Shown: one piece after another, positions 8,969 to 17,802 of the stretch
Position numbering within the stretch: the stretch's first letter is position 1
How the letters are laid out: the number at the start of each line of letters is the position of its first letter
Virus record (IMG/VR): IMGVR_UViG_3300040770_000334
Span: 1-64,000 of that record
DNA: 64,000 nt
From: a virus
Reading direction: 5' to 3' (one strand)
Position numbers and translations under genes: made by a program
The notes under the pieces: model-generated
What the model was told of the DNA's origin: nothing
Seen by the model: only the letters and a program-made list of their open reading frames with translations
Database searches by the model: none

Positions 8969-8971
8969 AAG

Positions 8972-9490
8972 ATGAGTAAAAAAATAATTCCAATCACTAG
9001 AATTAACAAATTTTTTTCTGGTGAGGACTTTAATTTGGAAGTGGAAATGGGTCGTGAGGCTATTGAAGGTGATGGTAATTTTACCGTTGTATTGTATCGT
9101 GTTGATAGGGAAATGACCGAATCAGATAACTTATATGGTGAAGCATCAAAAGATGGTATACGTTATTTCCCACCAATAGAATTGAAGGTAATTCCGATAT
9201 TAGCGGAAGCAGTAAATAAAACATATAACAATAATGGTGGGTTAAGATACCTACAAGATGGTCAGTTAACATTTGGTATTTATTCGGCACAATTAGTTGA
9301 GTTGAAAACAACGATATCTTATGGTGATTATATCGGTTACCCTGTTTCAGAAACAGAGATACGGTATTTTACCGTGGTTAATGATGGTAGTAAAAACTAT
9401 GATAATAAACACACAATAATGGGGTATAAAGGTGCTTTTCAAACAGTAATCTGTACACCAGCAGACACCACTGAATTTAAGGGTGTATAA
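8972..9490 (+). CDS. gp14-like neck protein
   Basis: A 172-residue protein. It carries a DNLYGEAS segment followed by PPIELKVIP, and later GDYIGYP and YFTVVNDGS. This order (a YGE motif, a strand-rich middle, then a 'GDyi' strand) is typical of T4 gp14-type or head-closure neck proteins. Together with the gp13-like protein it would seal the portal and form the collar to which the tail binds. It starts a + strand unit with its own late promoter and is followed by the gp15-like gene, the usual neighbourhood. It is shorter than T4 gp14 (256), so the assignment is tentative. Confidence 0.5.
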   Translation: MSKKIIPITRINKFFSGEDFNLEVEMGREAIEGDGNFTVVLYRVDREMTESDNLYGEASKDGIRYFPPIELKVIPILAEAVNKTYNNNGGLRYLQDGQLTFGIYSAQLVELKTTISYGDYIGYPVSETEIRYFTVVNDGSKNYDNKHTIMGYKGAFQTVICTPADTTEFKGV

Positions 9491-9512
9491 TAAATAAAAA
9501 AATTAGTTAATT

Positions 9513-10571
9513 ATGGCAATGCCTAAAGGTTATCGAACGAATATTAATATCAACCCTAGTAAAATAGGTACTGATAGAAGACAAGAAATACTGGATGGGA
9601 TTGCTGCTAAAAATACTTTCTTACCAAATGGTGTTTTGGAAGAAGATATGGACCAAACACTATTAGATTTTATTAAATCAGACAAAACCATAGGATTAAC
9701 CATTGATGGTGAAGTAGTGCCAGTTATTTTTTTAACAATTCAAAGATGGACTGAGTTTAGTAAAACTTGGCAATTCTCTGATAAATATAAAAATATCGAG
9801 TTACCATTTATCACTGTTGTTAGAAAACCAGATATACAACAAGGTCAAAACCAAGCTGGTTTATGGAATATACCAGGAAATCGCTCATACACCTATATGA
9901 AAGTACCAACATGGGATGGTGCCAGAAAAGGTTTCGATGTTTATAAAGTCCCACAACCTACATCTGTAGACATGACATACGAAGTGAGAATATTCACTAA
10001 TCGAATGAAAGATTTAAATAAATTCAATAGAAAGGTTCAAAAAGCTTTTCAATCAAGACAATGTTATATCAATGTTAATGGTCACCCAATGCCATTGCAT
10101 TTAGAAAATATTGGTGATGAATCTAATATCGATGATTTTGAGAATAGAAGGTTTTACATTCAAATGTTTGAGATGAAATTATTGGGTTATATTTTAGACG
10201 AAGAAGATTTTGAGGTAATCCCTACGATTAACCGAACAATGGTGTCTACAGAAGTAGTAGCATCATTATTACCTAGTAATGTAATTACTGATTTCGCTGT
10301 TTCAACAAATGGTGTTGTATTTACATTCAATTTTAAACCGCAATCGGATACACAATTTACCTTTATATCACAATATGATGTTAGTTTTACACAAATTTTG
10401 GATATCTCAAACGTAACACGTATAGTTATTTCAATTAACGAAAGTGTAGTTTTTGACGGAACTGTTTTAATAACACCTATATTAGTTAACGCTAACGATA
10501 GCATTAAGATTAGAGTAAATAAACCTTTTAGTAGTGAAGGTATTTTTAAACTGAAAGGAAACACAACGTAA
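9513..10571 (+). CDS. gp15-like tail completion / sheath stabiliser protein
   Basis: A 352-residue protein. The middle part has the gp15 signature MTYEVRIFTNRMKDL, followed by a GHPMPLHLE segment and an ENRRFYIQMFEM-LLGYIL strand, the same order as in T4 gp15 (YELSIFTR..., IP..., RR..., GW/GY). T4 gp15 caps the tail tube and sheath and forms the head-binding interface. A roughly 100-residue beta-rich C-terminal extension beyond the gp15 core (after about residue 240) is unexplained. It follows the gp14-like gene by 22 bases and is probably co-transcribed with it. Confidence 0.62.
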   Translation: MAMPKGYRTNININPSKIGTDRRQEILDGIAAKNTFLPNGVLEEDMDQTLLDFIKSDKTIGLTIDGEVVPVIFLTIQRWTEFSKTWQFSDKYKNIELPFITVVRKPDIQQGQNQAGLWNIPGNRSYTYMKVPTWDGARKGFDVYKVPQPTSVDMTYEVRIFTNRMKDLNKFNRKVQKAFQSRQCYINVNGHPMPLHLENIGDESNIDDFENRRFYIQMFEMKLLGYILDEEDFEVIPTINRTMVSTEVVASLLPSNVITDFAVSTNGVVFTFNFKPQSDTQFTFISQYDVSFTQILDISNVTRIVISINESVVFDGTVLITPILVNANDSIKIRVNKPFSSEGIFKLKGNTT

Positions 10572-10572
10572 A

Positions 10573-10959
10573 ATGAGTAGAACAAACAACCATTCGGACA
10601 TTAACCAAACATTCATAATATCTGCCCCAGAACAACTAGCTAGTTCGGGGTGTACAAACGTATATACAAATAGATTAATAAACTGTGAAAATGGTGCTGT
10701 TATCTATTTGGGTAGAACTCAAACTATTTTCAACACTAATATTGTACCAGAAACAACTGATTTTATCGTTTTGGGTACACCATTGAAAAGATTTAGAGAC
10801 ATAAACGTTATGAGTGGTACAACATCTGTTTGGGCAGTTACCGAAAAAGTTAAAACCCCAACATTAGCTTTAGGTCTAGATGCTAATGGTGAAAATAGAG
10901 AAATAAACGCACAAAACTCTATCATTCAATACGATTCTTTGAATGGTGGTGAATATTAA
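10573..10959 (+). CDS. Small fibre-like structural protein
   Basis: A 128-residue protein. It contains a PLKRFRDINVMSG motif followed by VKTPTLALG and a C-terminal ...YDSLNGGEY. This 'RFRDI-v-sGt' plus 'T-p-L-LG' layout is familiar from fibre and appendage proteins of Bacteroidota phages, and its ending resembles that of the next gene (DVLDGGVY). It starts one base after the gp15-like stop, so it is translated from the same transcript. Role: probably an accessory fibre or whisker component; not established. Confidence 0.6.
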   Translation: MSRTNNHSDINQTFIISAPEQLASSGCTNVYTNRLINCENGAVIYLGRTQTIFNTNIVPETTDFIVLGTPLKRFRDINVMSGTTSVWAVTEKVKTPTLALGLDANGENREINAQNSIIQYDSLNGGEY

Positions 10960-10981
10960 ATGAACATTTAAATAAAATAAC

Positions 10982-10995
10982 ATATTTATAATAAA
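10982..10995 (+). promoter_or_regulatory. Putative phage late promoter motif
   Basis: ATATTTATAATAAA, 10 bases before the ATG at 11006. Confidence 0.6.
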
Positions 10996-11005
10996 ACAAA
11001 GATAA

Positions 11006-12685
11006 ATGGCAAATAGAATAACCACACACATTTTAAAAAATAGTGATGTAATTGCAAGACCGTTACCTTCGGTATTATTAAAAGGTGAACCAATTATTAA
11101 TACCGCTGAAGGTATTATGTTCTTCTCTGGTTCTACTAGCTCAACAGCTGGTTGGACACAAGCTGGTCCTAACCCTTCATTTTTTGAGGTAGGGTCTAAT
11201 CTTTATGATTTAAAAATTAGAAATAGAATAACAGCATACAATGGTTTAACTAACCTAACAGGTAAATTCCTTTCTGGTACAACTAGTGGGTTCGTTTTAG
11301 CCGATATAGCAAATATTGTTGGTGTTGATACATATGTTACTGGTGGTACTTACAACGCTGGTACAGCAACCTTCAGAAATAATTTCGGTGCATCATTTAA
11401 CGTTACTGGATTCAAAGAATCTGACTTGGTTGTAACTGGTGCTACTGGTAATGATAGTGTTAAAACTTATACCTTCACAAATAATACAGGTGGTACATTT
11501 ACTGTTAATGCATTATCTGATATTCGTGTAACTGGTGGTACTTTCTCAAACGGTACGGCTATTTTCACAAATAGTACTGGTGGTACGTTTAACGTTGCTG
11601 GTTTTAGTGATGTTCGTGTAACTGGTGGTACTGCTAATGATAGTGCTAAAACTTATACCTTCACAAATAATACAGGTGGTACTTTTAACGTTAACGCATT
11701 AAACGACATACGTGTAACTGGTGGTACTTACTCAAACGGTACAGCTATTTTCAGTAATAATACTGGTGGTACGTTTAACGTTACTGGTTTCAAAGAATCT
11801 GATACTGTAGTAACTGGGGCGACTGGTAATGATAGTGCTAAAACTTATACGTTCACCAACAATACTGGTGGTACTTTCAGTGTTAACGCATTATCCGACA
11901 TACGTGTAACTGGTGGTACTTTCTCAAATGGTACAGCATCGTTTACAAATAGTACTGGTGGTACGTTTAACGTTGGTGGTTTTGCTACTGGTACATCAAG
12001 TAGTGATACTTATGTTAGTGGTTTTACATACACCCCAACACAAAATAAATTTACAATAGCGCAAAACGGAATAGCTAATCTAGATGTAACGCTTTCAGCT
12101 GTATCTGGTTTAACTGTATCTGATTTAGCAACAAATAGACTTGTTTATACAACAACTGGTGGTAAACTATTAACTGGTACCGCAGTTTTTGATGGAACTA
12201 ATACTAACTTACCATCGAATGGTTCGTTAACTGTTGGTAGTGGTGGTTTAATCATTGGTAGTGGTGGTTCACCAAGTGTTGCTGGAACTGGAGACCTTAT
12301 TGTTAATGGTAACATAACAGTATTTGGTAATGCCTTCTCAGCATTTACATCTCAATTATATGTTGAGGATAACAACATTTCACTTAACTTTAACCCTACT
12401 GGAAGTACTGTCGCAACATCTGTTGGTGCTGGTTGGACTATCCAAGATGGTAATGGTGTTAGTACTGGTGACGTTAACTTCGATATTAGAGCAATGAACG
12501 TATTTAGTGGGCTAACTGGTACACAAATACCGAATGTTAGTGAATATGGTGGGGCAACTGGATACGCAAATAGAGGTTTTGTTACACAACTAAACGATAT
12601 CGTTATTCGAAGCACAAATATCAACACACCAAATGGTGTTAGGTTATTGGCCGAATTTGATGTTTTAGATGGTGGGGTTTACTAA
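11006..12685 (+). CDS. Repeat-rich tail fibre protein
   Basis: A 559-residue protein. The N-terminus (MANRITTHILKNSDV, then KGEPIINTAEGIMFFSG) matches the N-terminus of the 12.8 kb fibre (MANRKNTFLIKRSNV, GELALNTADVILYTSG), so both probably attach at the same baseplate site. Residues of about 105-330 are tandem Gly/Thr/Asn-rich modules of about 30 residues (RVTGGTFSNGT...GGTFNV) alternating with a variant (NDSAKTYTFTNNTGGTF). The C-terminal part (about 330-559) has a non-repetitive head-like segment ending DVLDGGVY. It is preceded by a late-type motif and followed by a strong terminator. Expected role: host binding. Confidence 0.75.
   Translation: MANRITTHILKNSDVIARPLPSVLLKGEPIINTAEGIMFFSGSTSSTAGWTQAGPNPSFFEVGSNLYDLKIRNRITAYNGLTNLTGKFLSGTTSGFVLADIANIVGVDTYVTGGTYNAGTATFRNNFGASFNVTGFKESDLVVTGATGNDSVKTYTFTNNTGGTFTVNALSDIRVTGGTFSNGTAIFTNSTGGTFNVAGFSDVRVTGGTANDSAKTYTFTNNTGGTFNVNALNDIRVTGGTYSNGTAIFSNNTGGTFNVTGFKESDTVVTGATGNDSAKTYTFTNNTGGTFSVNALSDIRVTGGTFSNGTASFTNSTGGTFNVGGFATGTSSSDTYVSGFTYTPTQNKFTIAQNGIANLDVTLSAVSGLTVSDLATNRLVYTTTGGKLLTGTAVFDGTNTNLPSNGSLTVGSGGLIIGSGGSPSVAGTGDLIVNGNITVFGNAFSAFTSQLYVEDNNISLNFNPTGSTVATSVGAGWTIQDGNGVSTGDVNFDIRAMNVFSGLTGTQIPNVSEYGGATGYANRGFVTQLNDIVIRSTNINTPNGVRLLAEFDVLDGGVY
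11519..11986 (+). repeat. Array of 30-codon fibre modules
   Basis: Near-identical 90-base units start at 11519, 11705 and 11897, separated by a variant unit carrying a NDSAKTYTF segment. They are the same module as at 22-111 and in the 12.8 kb fibre gene. Confidence 0.85.
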
Positions 12686-12698
12686 TTAAAATATTTAA

Positions 12699-12742
12699 TA
12701 AAAAAAAAAAGAGATAACACATGTTATCTCTTTTTTTTTTTA
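12699..12742. terminator. Terminator, strong and symmetrical
   Basis: The inverted repeat GAGATAAC-ACAT-GTTATCTC (12711-12730) is flanked by an A-run on the left and a 10-base T-run on the right. It ends the 11 kb fibre transcript and could work in both directions. Confidence 0.88.
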
Positions 12743-12769
12743 TTAAAGTAAATAAACTTTATTTTACGC

Positions 12770-12783
12770 ATATTTATATTATA
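12770..12783 (+). promoter_or_regulatory. Putative phage late promoter motif
   Basis: ATATTTATATTATA, just after a terminator and 57 bases before the ATG at 12841. The long AT-rich leader contains no ORF. Confidence 0.5.
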
Positions 12784-12840
12784 CTGGTTAAATAACCAAT
12801 AGAATAAACTCTAGATAGAGTATTAATTAAAACCATAGAT

Positions 12841-15800
12841 ATGGCAAATAGAAAAAATACGTTTTTAATAAAACGTTCAAACGTTCCTGGTAATAAACCT
12901 ACAGCTGGTCAGATTTTACTGGGTGAATTAGCCCTTAACACAGCTGATGTTATTTTATATACTTCTGGAACAACAGCAAATTCTATATTGCCAATTGGTT
13001 GGGATAGGGTGAGCAAGACTGGTGATACCATGACTGGGCCTCTTTACTCACCAACAATATCAGCAACAACATACCTTAATTTACCAATAACAGCTGACAT
13101 ACGTGTAACTGGTGGTACGCATTCAAATGGTACTGCCACGTTTACAAATAATACTGGTGGTACGTTTAACGTTACTGGATTTAGTACTGGTGGTGGAAGT
13201 AGTACTATTTTAACTGGTGGTACGTTTAATAATGGTGTTGCAGTATACACTAATAACTCTGGTGGTACTTTTAATGTAACTGGGTTTACGTCATCGAACA
13301 TTCCAGTTAAATCAGAACTTGGTTCATCATTCTCTAAACTTCAAGATTTTATTGATGTTGGTTGGTCTGCTGGTAGGATTTCTGGTGGTGAATTGGTTAA
13401 TAATGGAAATGGTACTGTTAACATACTATTAGGTTCTGGTATGATTAAAACAACCGATAATATTCTTGGAAACACAAATTTCTTTAGTTGGAACACGCAG
13501 AATAACATATCATTAGTAAATGAACAAACATCTTACCTTTATGTCGATTATAATGGTGGATTACCTTTAATTACAGCAACAACGGATTCACTGAGCGTTA
13601 CACAAACAACACAGTTTATTTTAGCATCTGTTTATAGGAAAAACAACGATATCTATACGGCACAAACTGGTACAGAGATATCTAACTTACCTAGAAAAAT
13701 ACAACGACGATTAACTGAAGCTTTTGGTTATCAGAGAACATCTGGTATCATAACAAGTGAAACTGGTACATTAGGTTTTAAGGTGTCTACTGGTATTATA
13801 TGGTCATCCTTAAATAGAAACATATTCCCACCATTCTCAACTATTTCTGGTGGTACATTTACATTATTTACTAGAAATGGAGTTGGTGGGTTCAATGAAT
13901 TAGCAAGTCAAACTACGTTAGACCCTAACATATACGATAATGACGGAACCACACCACAATTAACAAACGGTAGGTATTCTTCTTATTTCGTATATGTTGG
14001 AACAGGTGGTAAGGTAGACGTATTAATGGGTCAAACAAATACAACCTTATCATTAACCCAGAGTAGTGTTGTTCCAGCTAACCTACCAAAGGTAATGAAT
14101 GATTTTAGTTTATTTGCGGCTAAAATAATTATATTAAAAGGTGCAAATACTTTTACTGAGGTGCAATTACCGTATGGTACACTTGTATCTCAAGGCTCTA
14201 CTAATAACCATAATGAATTATCGTCTCTTCAAGGTGGTAGTGTTGGGGAATACTATCACTTAACATCAAATGATTATAATACAGTGTTGGGTGTTAACAC
14301 ATCATTACAACAAAAAGCTAATCTAACTGGTGCAACGTTTACTGGTGGTGTATCAGCTACAACAATTTCAGCAACAACATACCTTAATTTACCAATAACA
14401 GCTGACATACGTGTAACTGGTGGTACACATTCAAATGGTACAGCAACCTTTACAAATAATACTGGTGGTACATTTAATGTTACTGGTTTTAGTACTGGTG
14501 GTGGTGGAAGTAGTACATTCACAGGTGGTACGGTTAGTGGTGCAACGCAGTTCACTGGTGGCCTAACAGCTAATACTATTTCAGCAACAACATATTTAAA
14601 TTTACCAATAACAACAGATATTAGAGTAACTGGTGGAACTTATTCAAACGGTACAACGTTATTCACAAATAATACTGGTGGTACATTTAATATTACTGGT
14701 TTTACCACAAATACTTATGGCGATTTAAGACAAAAAAATACCGTAACTACAACGGGAACATCACAAACACTCTTAGGTATAATAACTGGGATTACTATTG
14801 GTACATATATTATTGAGTCATACGTTACTGCAAATAAATCAAATAATGAGTATGGTGTTTGGAAAAGAACATTAGGCGTAACTACTAGTGGTGGTACTCC
14901 TGTTATTGTTCATGAAAACGCTGATTTAGATAAAGTATCTTCTGGATTTACTGGAAACACTATAGTATATAGTGCAATTACTGGAAATGCAATTAATATT
15001 TATGTTACAGGTATTTCAGCAAACACATATAACTGGGCATCATATTATAATATTATTGACCAAGGAATTGCTGCTAATAATATATTAACATTATCAACAA
15101 ATATTTCTGCATCAACAATAGTTGTTGGTGCTATAACAGCCACTAATTATTTAGGTTTACCAACAGATATTAGAGTAACTGGTGGAACACATTCAAATGG
15201 TACAGCCACATTTACAAATAATACTGGTGGCACGTTTAATGTTACTGGTTTTAGTACTGGTGGTACTGGTAGTGTGTCACCGATAACAATTGTTAACACA
15301 TCAAGCTTATTCTCAACAGGTTTAGCTAATACTGGGAATGGCTCAATAGGAGTTGATTCACTTTTCTTTGGTAGAAGTGCTGGTAATGGAGCAACAAATG
15401 CTAGTAACTCTAACTTTTTTGGTTTTAGTGCTGGTCAAAATGCTATAAATGCTAACAATTCAAATTTCATTGGAGCTCAAGCTGGACAAGAAGCAACAAA
15501 CGCTACTTATTCAAATTTTATCGGATTCCAAGTAGGTAGTGCGACAAGTGCTCAATTCTCAAACTTCTTTGGTTTTCAAACTGGTAATCAAGCAACAAAT
15601 GCCAGTAATTCAAATTTCTTTGGTCAAAATGCTGGATTTCAAGCAACAACTGCTAATGATTCAAATTTCTTTGGTTATTATGCTGGTAATGGGGCTACGG
15701 GTGCTTCTTTTTCAAATTTCATTGGTCAGAGTGCTGGTGACTCAGCATCAAGTGCGACTGGTTCAAATTTTATCGGTCATAATGCTGGGCAATTTTCAAT

Positions 15801-16287
15801 AGGTGCTTCACAATCAAATTTTATAGGTTACCAAGCTGGTGTTCTTGCAACAAATGCAAGTGGTTCAACCTTTATTGGTTCCCAAGCTGGTAGAAGCGCA
15901 ACAGGTGCTTCTTACTCAACCTTAATTGGTTTTAATGTCGGTAACGGTGCAAACTTAAAAAGTATTGGGTCAAATAATATAATTATTGGTACTAACATAT
16001 CATTGGTTAGTGGTAAAACAAATAGTATTAATTTAGGTGGTGTTTTATTTGGGACTGGGGTCTATTCAACAATAACGGGTAATCCAAGTATTACACCACA
16101 AACCCAAGGTAAAATAGGCGTTAACATTATTGACCCAATCCAAGCATTTGAGGTATCGGGTGGAACAAGGTTATATGGTGGTTTAACCGCAACAACAATA
16201 TCGGCAACAACATACCTTAATTTACCATCTACTGGTGGTGGTCTATCTTTTGGTCAATTATACGCAATAACAACATTAAACATATAA
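12841..16287 (+). CDS. Large tail fibre / trimeric adhesin-like protein
   Basis: A 1148-residue protein. The N-terminal anchor domain is shared with the 11 kb fibre. Four 30-residue modules (DIRVTGGTHSNGT...NVTGFS), two of them after an ATTYLNLPIT linker, are spread through the protein. A non-repetitive middle follows the first module (about residues 155-480). About 13 tandem repeats of roughly 17 residues (NASNSNFFGFSAGQNA type) fill about residues 820-1040. An IGVNIIDP motif and a final copy of the TTYLNLP linker close the protein. The 17-residue repeats resemble the YadA/Hia head repeat pattern, so a trimeric beta-roll is inferred. The C-terminal half is a close paralogue of the partial gene at the window start. 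It probably binds the host surface. Confidence 0.78.
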   Translation: MANRKNTFLIKRSNVPGNKPTAGQILLGELALNTADVILYTSGTTANSILPIGWDRVSKTGDTMTGPLYSPTISATTYLNLPITADIRVTGGTHSNGTATFTNNTGGTFNVTGFSTGGGSSTILTGGTFNNGVAVYTNNSGGTFNVTGFTSSNIPVKSELGSSFSKLQDFIDVGWSAGRISGGELVNNGNGTVNILLGSGMIKTTDNILGNTNFFSWNTQNNISLVNEQTSYLYVDYNGGLPLITATTDSLSVTQTTQFILASVYRKNNDIYTAQTGTEISNLPRKIQRRLTEAFGYQRTSGIITSETGTLGFKVSTGIIWSSLNRNIFPPFSTISGGTFTLFTRNGVGGFNELASQTTLDPNIYDNDGTTPQLTNGRYSSYFVYVGTGGKVDVLMGQTNTTLSLTQSSVVPANLPKVMNDFSLFAAKIIILKGANTFTEVQLPYGTLVSQGSTNNHNELSSLQGGSVGEYYHLTSNDYNTVLGVNTSLQQKANLTGATFTGGVSATTISATTYLNLPITADIRVTGGTHSNGTATFTNNTGGTFNVTGFSTGGGGSSTFTGGTVSGATQFTGGLTANTISATTYLNLPITTDIRVTGGTYSNGTTLFTNNTGGTFNITGFTTNTYGDLRQKNTVTTTGTSQTLLGIITGITIGTYIIESYVTANKSNNEYGVWKRTLGVTTSGGTPVIVHENADLDKVSSGFTGNTIVYSAITGNAINIYVTGISANTYNWASYYNIIDQGIAANNILTLSTNISASTIVVGAITATNYLGLPTDIRVTGGTHSNGTATFTNNTGGTFNVTGFSTGGTGSVSPITIVNTSSLFSTGLANTGNGSIGVDSLFFGRSAGNGATNASNSNFFGFSAGQNAINANNSNFIGAQAGQEATNATYSNFIGFQVGSATSAQFSNFFGFQTGNQATNASNSNFFGQNAGFQATTANDSNFFGYYAGNGATGASFSNFIGQSAGDSASSATGSNFIGHNAGQFSIGASQSNFIGYQAGVLATNASGSTFIGSQAGRSATGASYSTLIGFNVGNGANLKSIGSNNIIIGTNISLVSGKTNSINLGGVLFGTGVYSTITGNPSITPQTQGKIGVNIIDPIQAFEVSGGTRLYGGLTATTISATTYLNLPSTGGGLSFGQLYAITTLNI
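13096..13185 (+). repeat. 30-codon fibre module copy
   Basis: A 90-base unit, nearly identical in sequence to 22-111 and 14404-14493; it follows the ATTYLNLPIT linker. Confidence 0.85.
14404..14493 (+). repeat. 30-codon fibre module copy
   Basis: The second copy in this gene. Together with its upstream linker, the stretch from about 14360 nearly repeats 13052-13200. Confidence 0.85.
14617..14706 (+). repeat. 30-codon fibre module copy
   Basis: The third copy; it uses the GATATTAGAGTAACTGGTGG variant also found at base 22. Confidence 0.85.
15166..15255 (+). repeat. 30-codon fibre module copy
   Basis: The fourth copy, directly upstream of the 17-residue repeat region; the same arrangement occurs at 22-111. 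Confidence 0.85.
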
Positions 16288-16290
16288 ATT

Positions 16291-17508
16291 ATGATTTTTT
16301 TAAACACAACAAATGAATCTTTAGAGATTAAAACTACATCTATCGCTGATATTGATTTCCAAGTAAATTTTGTAGATGTAGTTCCATCTACTTCAGCAAC
16401 TCCTGGTAGTTTCCAAGGAAAAATTACAACTATTGGTATAACCGTGATATTATCGGCACCAGCAGCATCAGTTTCAAGACAAATTAAATCGGTCTTTATT
16501 AGAAACAAACATGCATCTTTAGCAAATACAATTTCAGTTAATAAAGATGTATCGACAATTGAATATTTATTAACTAGTGATACGCTTTTACAGGCTGGGA
16601 CATTTATGGTGTATGAAAGTGGAAATGGTTGGAGCCTTGGTTCTACATTAGTTAACACACTTAATAACGACTACCATACTGGATATCAAGACTGGCTAGG
16701 TATTTCCGACCCAGTATCTCCAGCAATTGGTGATTTAAGGGTTTACGCAAAACCAGTTGTTGGTAGAATGTTACCAAAATGGAAGGGCCCATCTGGGCTT
16801 GACACACCATTTCAACCAGCTTTTTTTGGTAATAATATTGTTATGTGGAATCCAGCGGCAACCTCTGGTGTTATGATTGGCGCACTACAGACAGTTATAA
16901 CTGCTGGTGTTTCAACACTTCCAACAGTAACAAATCGATACACTAGTTTACGTAGAAGTGTGTTTACCTCAGCAACTGGTGTTAACACAATGAATAGTCT
17001 TAGAAGCGAAGCTACTTTTTTTAGAGGCGCAACAGTTGGTGCTGGTGGTTTCTTTTTCTTTTGTAGGTTTGGTTTTACAACTTGGACCCAAGGAAATAGG
17101 TTGTTTATAGGTTTGGCCGTTGATACTACCGCTTTAATAACGGCTGACCCATCATCTAAACTTAACACTCTTGGTTTTGCGGTTGATTCAGCAGATACCG
17201 CAATTAGCTTTATACATAATGATGGTACTAGTGTCGCAATTAAAGACGTTATTGTCGGACAACCAGCCTTATCTAGTAATAATGCTTATGATGCGTATAT
17301 ATTCTGTAAACCAAATGATACGACAGTATTCTACAGACTTGATGACGTATCATCTGGTTTAACAATTATTGACACATCAACAGCTATTGACTTACCAATT
17401 TCAACAACTATGCTTAACGCAACAGCGGCAATAGGTTCTGGTACTAACGCTGGTGCTGGTGTAGCCGCTATAGGTGTTAACAGAATGTACATTGAATCGG
17501 ATTACTAA
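16291..17508 (+). CDS. Phage tail / fibre-associated structural protein
   Basis: A 405-residue protein. The centre has MLPKWKGPSGLDTPFQP followed by NIVMWNPAA. This pattern (kw-GPSGlDt-lQP, then W-P) is familiar from a widespread group of phage tail-fibre and receptor-region proteins with no assigned activity. The first 130 residues look like a small attachment domain. It starts 3 bases after the large fibre gene and is therefore co-transcribed. It has no catalytic motif that I recognise. A role in the adsorption apparatus is inferred from neighbours. Confidence 0.65.
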   Translation: MIFLNTTNESLEIKTTSIADIDFQVNFVDVVPSTSATPGSFQGKITTIGITVILSAPAASVSRQIKSVFIRNKHASLANTISVNKDVSTIEYLLTSDTLLQAGTFMVYESGNGWSLGSTLVNTLNNDYHTGYQDWLGISDPVSPAIGDLRVYAKPVVGRMLPKWKGPSGLDTPFQPAFFGNNIVMWNPAATSGVMIGALQTVITAGVSTLPTVTNRYTSLRRSVFTSATGVNTMNSLRSEATFFRGATVGAGGFFFFCRFGFTTWTQGNRLFIGLAVDTTALITADPSSKLNTLGFAVDSADTAISFIHNDGTSVAIKDVIVGQPALSSNNAYDAYIFCKPNDTTVFYRLDDVSSGLTIIDTSTAIDLPISTTMLNATAAIGSGTNAGAGVAAIGVNRMYIESDY

Positions 17509-17547
17509 TAATCCAAAAATAATTAAAAATAAATATAATATATTATA

Positions 17548-17799
17548 ATGGCAACAAGTAATTTAAAAAGAGTAACTATTGGTTCAATAGAGTTACAAAG
17601 TGGTAATGGTTCGCCAAGCCATTTTTCAGCAATTGGTAGTACATATATAAATGTAGATACTGGAATTAAATATAAAAATAATGGTGGTATAAATTGGGGT
17701 TTAGAAGCTAGTGGTTCTGGTAGTGCAATTACTGTTTCATTATTACCACCAACAGGAATACCATCTAATGGTGACCAGTGGGTCACGTATAGCGGATAA
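17548..17799 (+). CDS. Small fibre-cluster protein
   Basis: An 83-residue protein. It has a pattern common in small phage appendage proteins: GNGSPSHFSAIGSTYINVDTG with a following W, then PSNGDQWVTYSG. Such 'GSP-H-a--Gs-Y-d-dTG' segments occur in fibre-tip and collagen-like adaptor proteins. The stop is 3 bases before the next ATG, so the two genes are coupled. Function unknown; a capping or chaperone role for the following depolymerase is possible but only inferred. Confidence 0.6.
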   Translation: MATSNLKRVTIGSIELQSGNGSPSHFSAIGSTYINVDTGIKYKNNGGINWGLEASGSGSAITVSLLPPTGIPSNGDQWVTYSG

Positions 17800-17802
17800 T
17801 TT

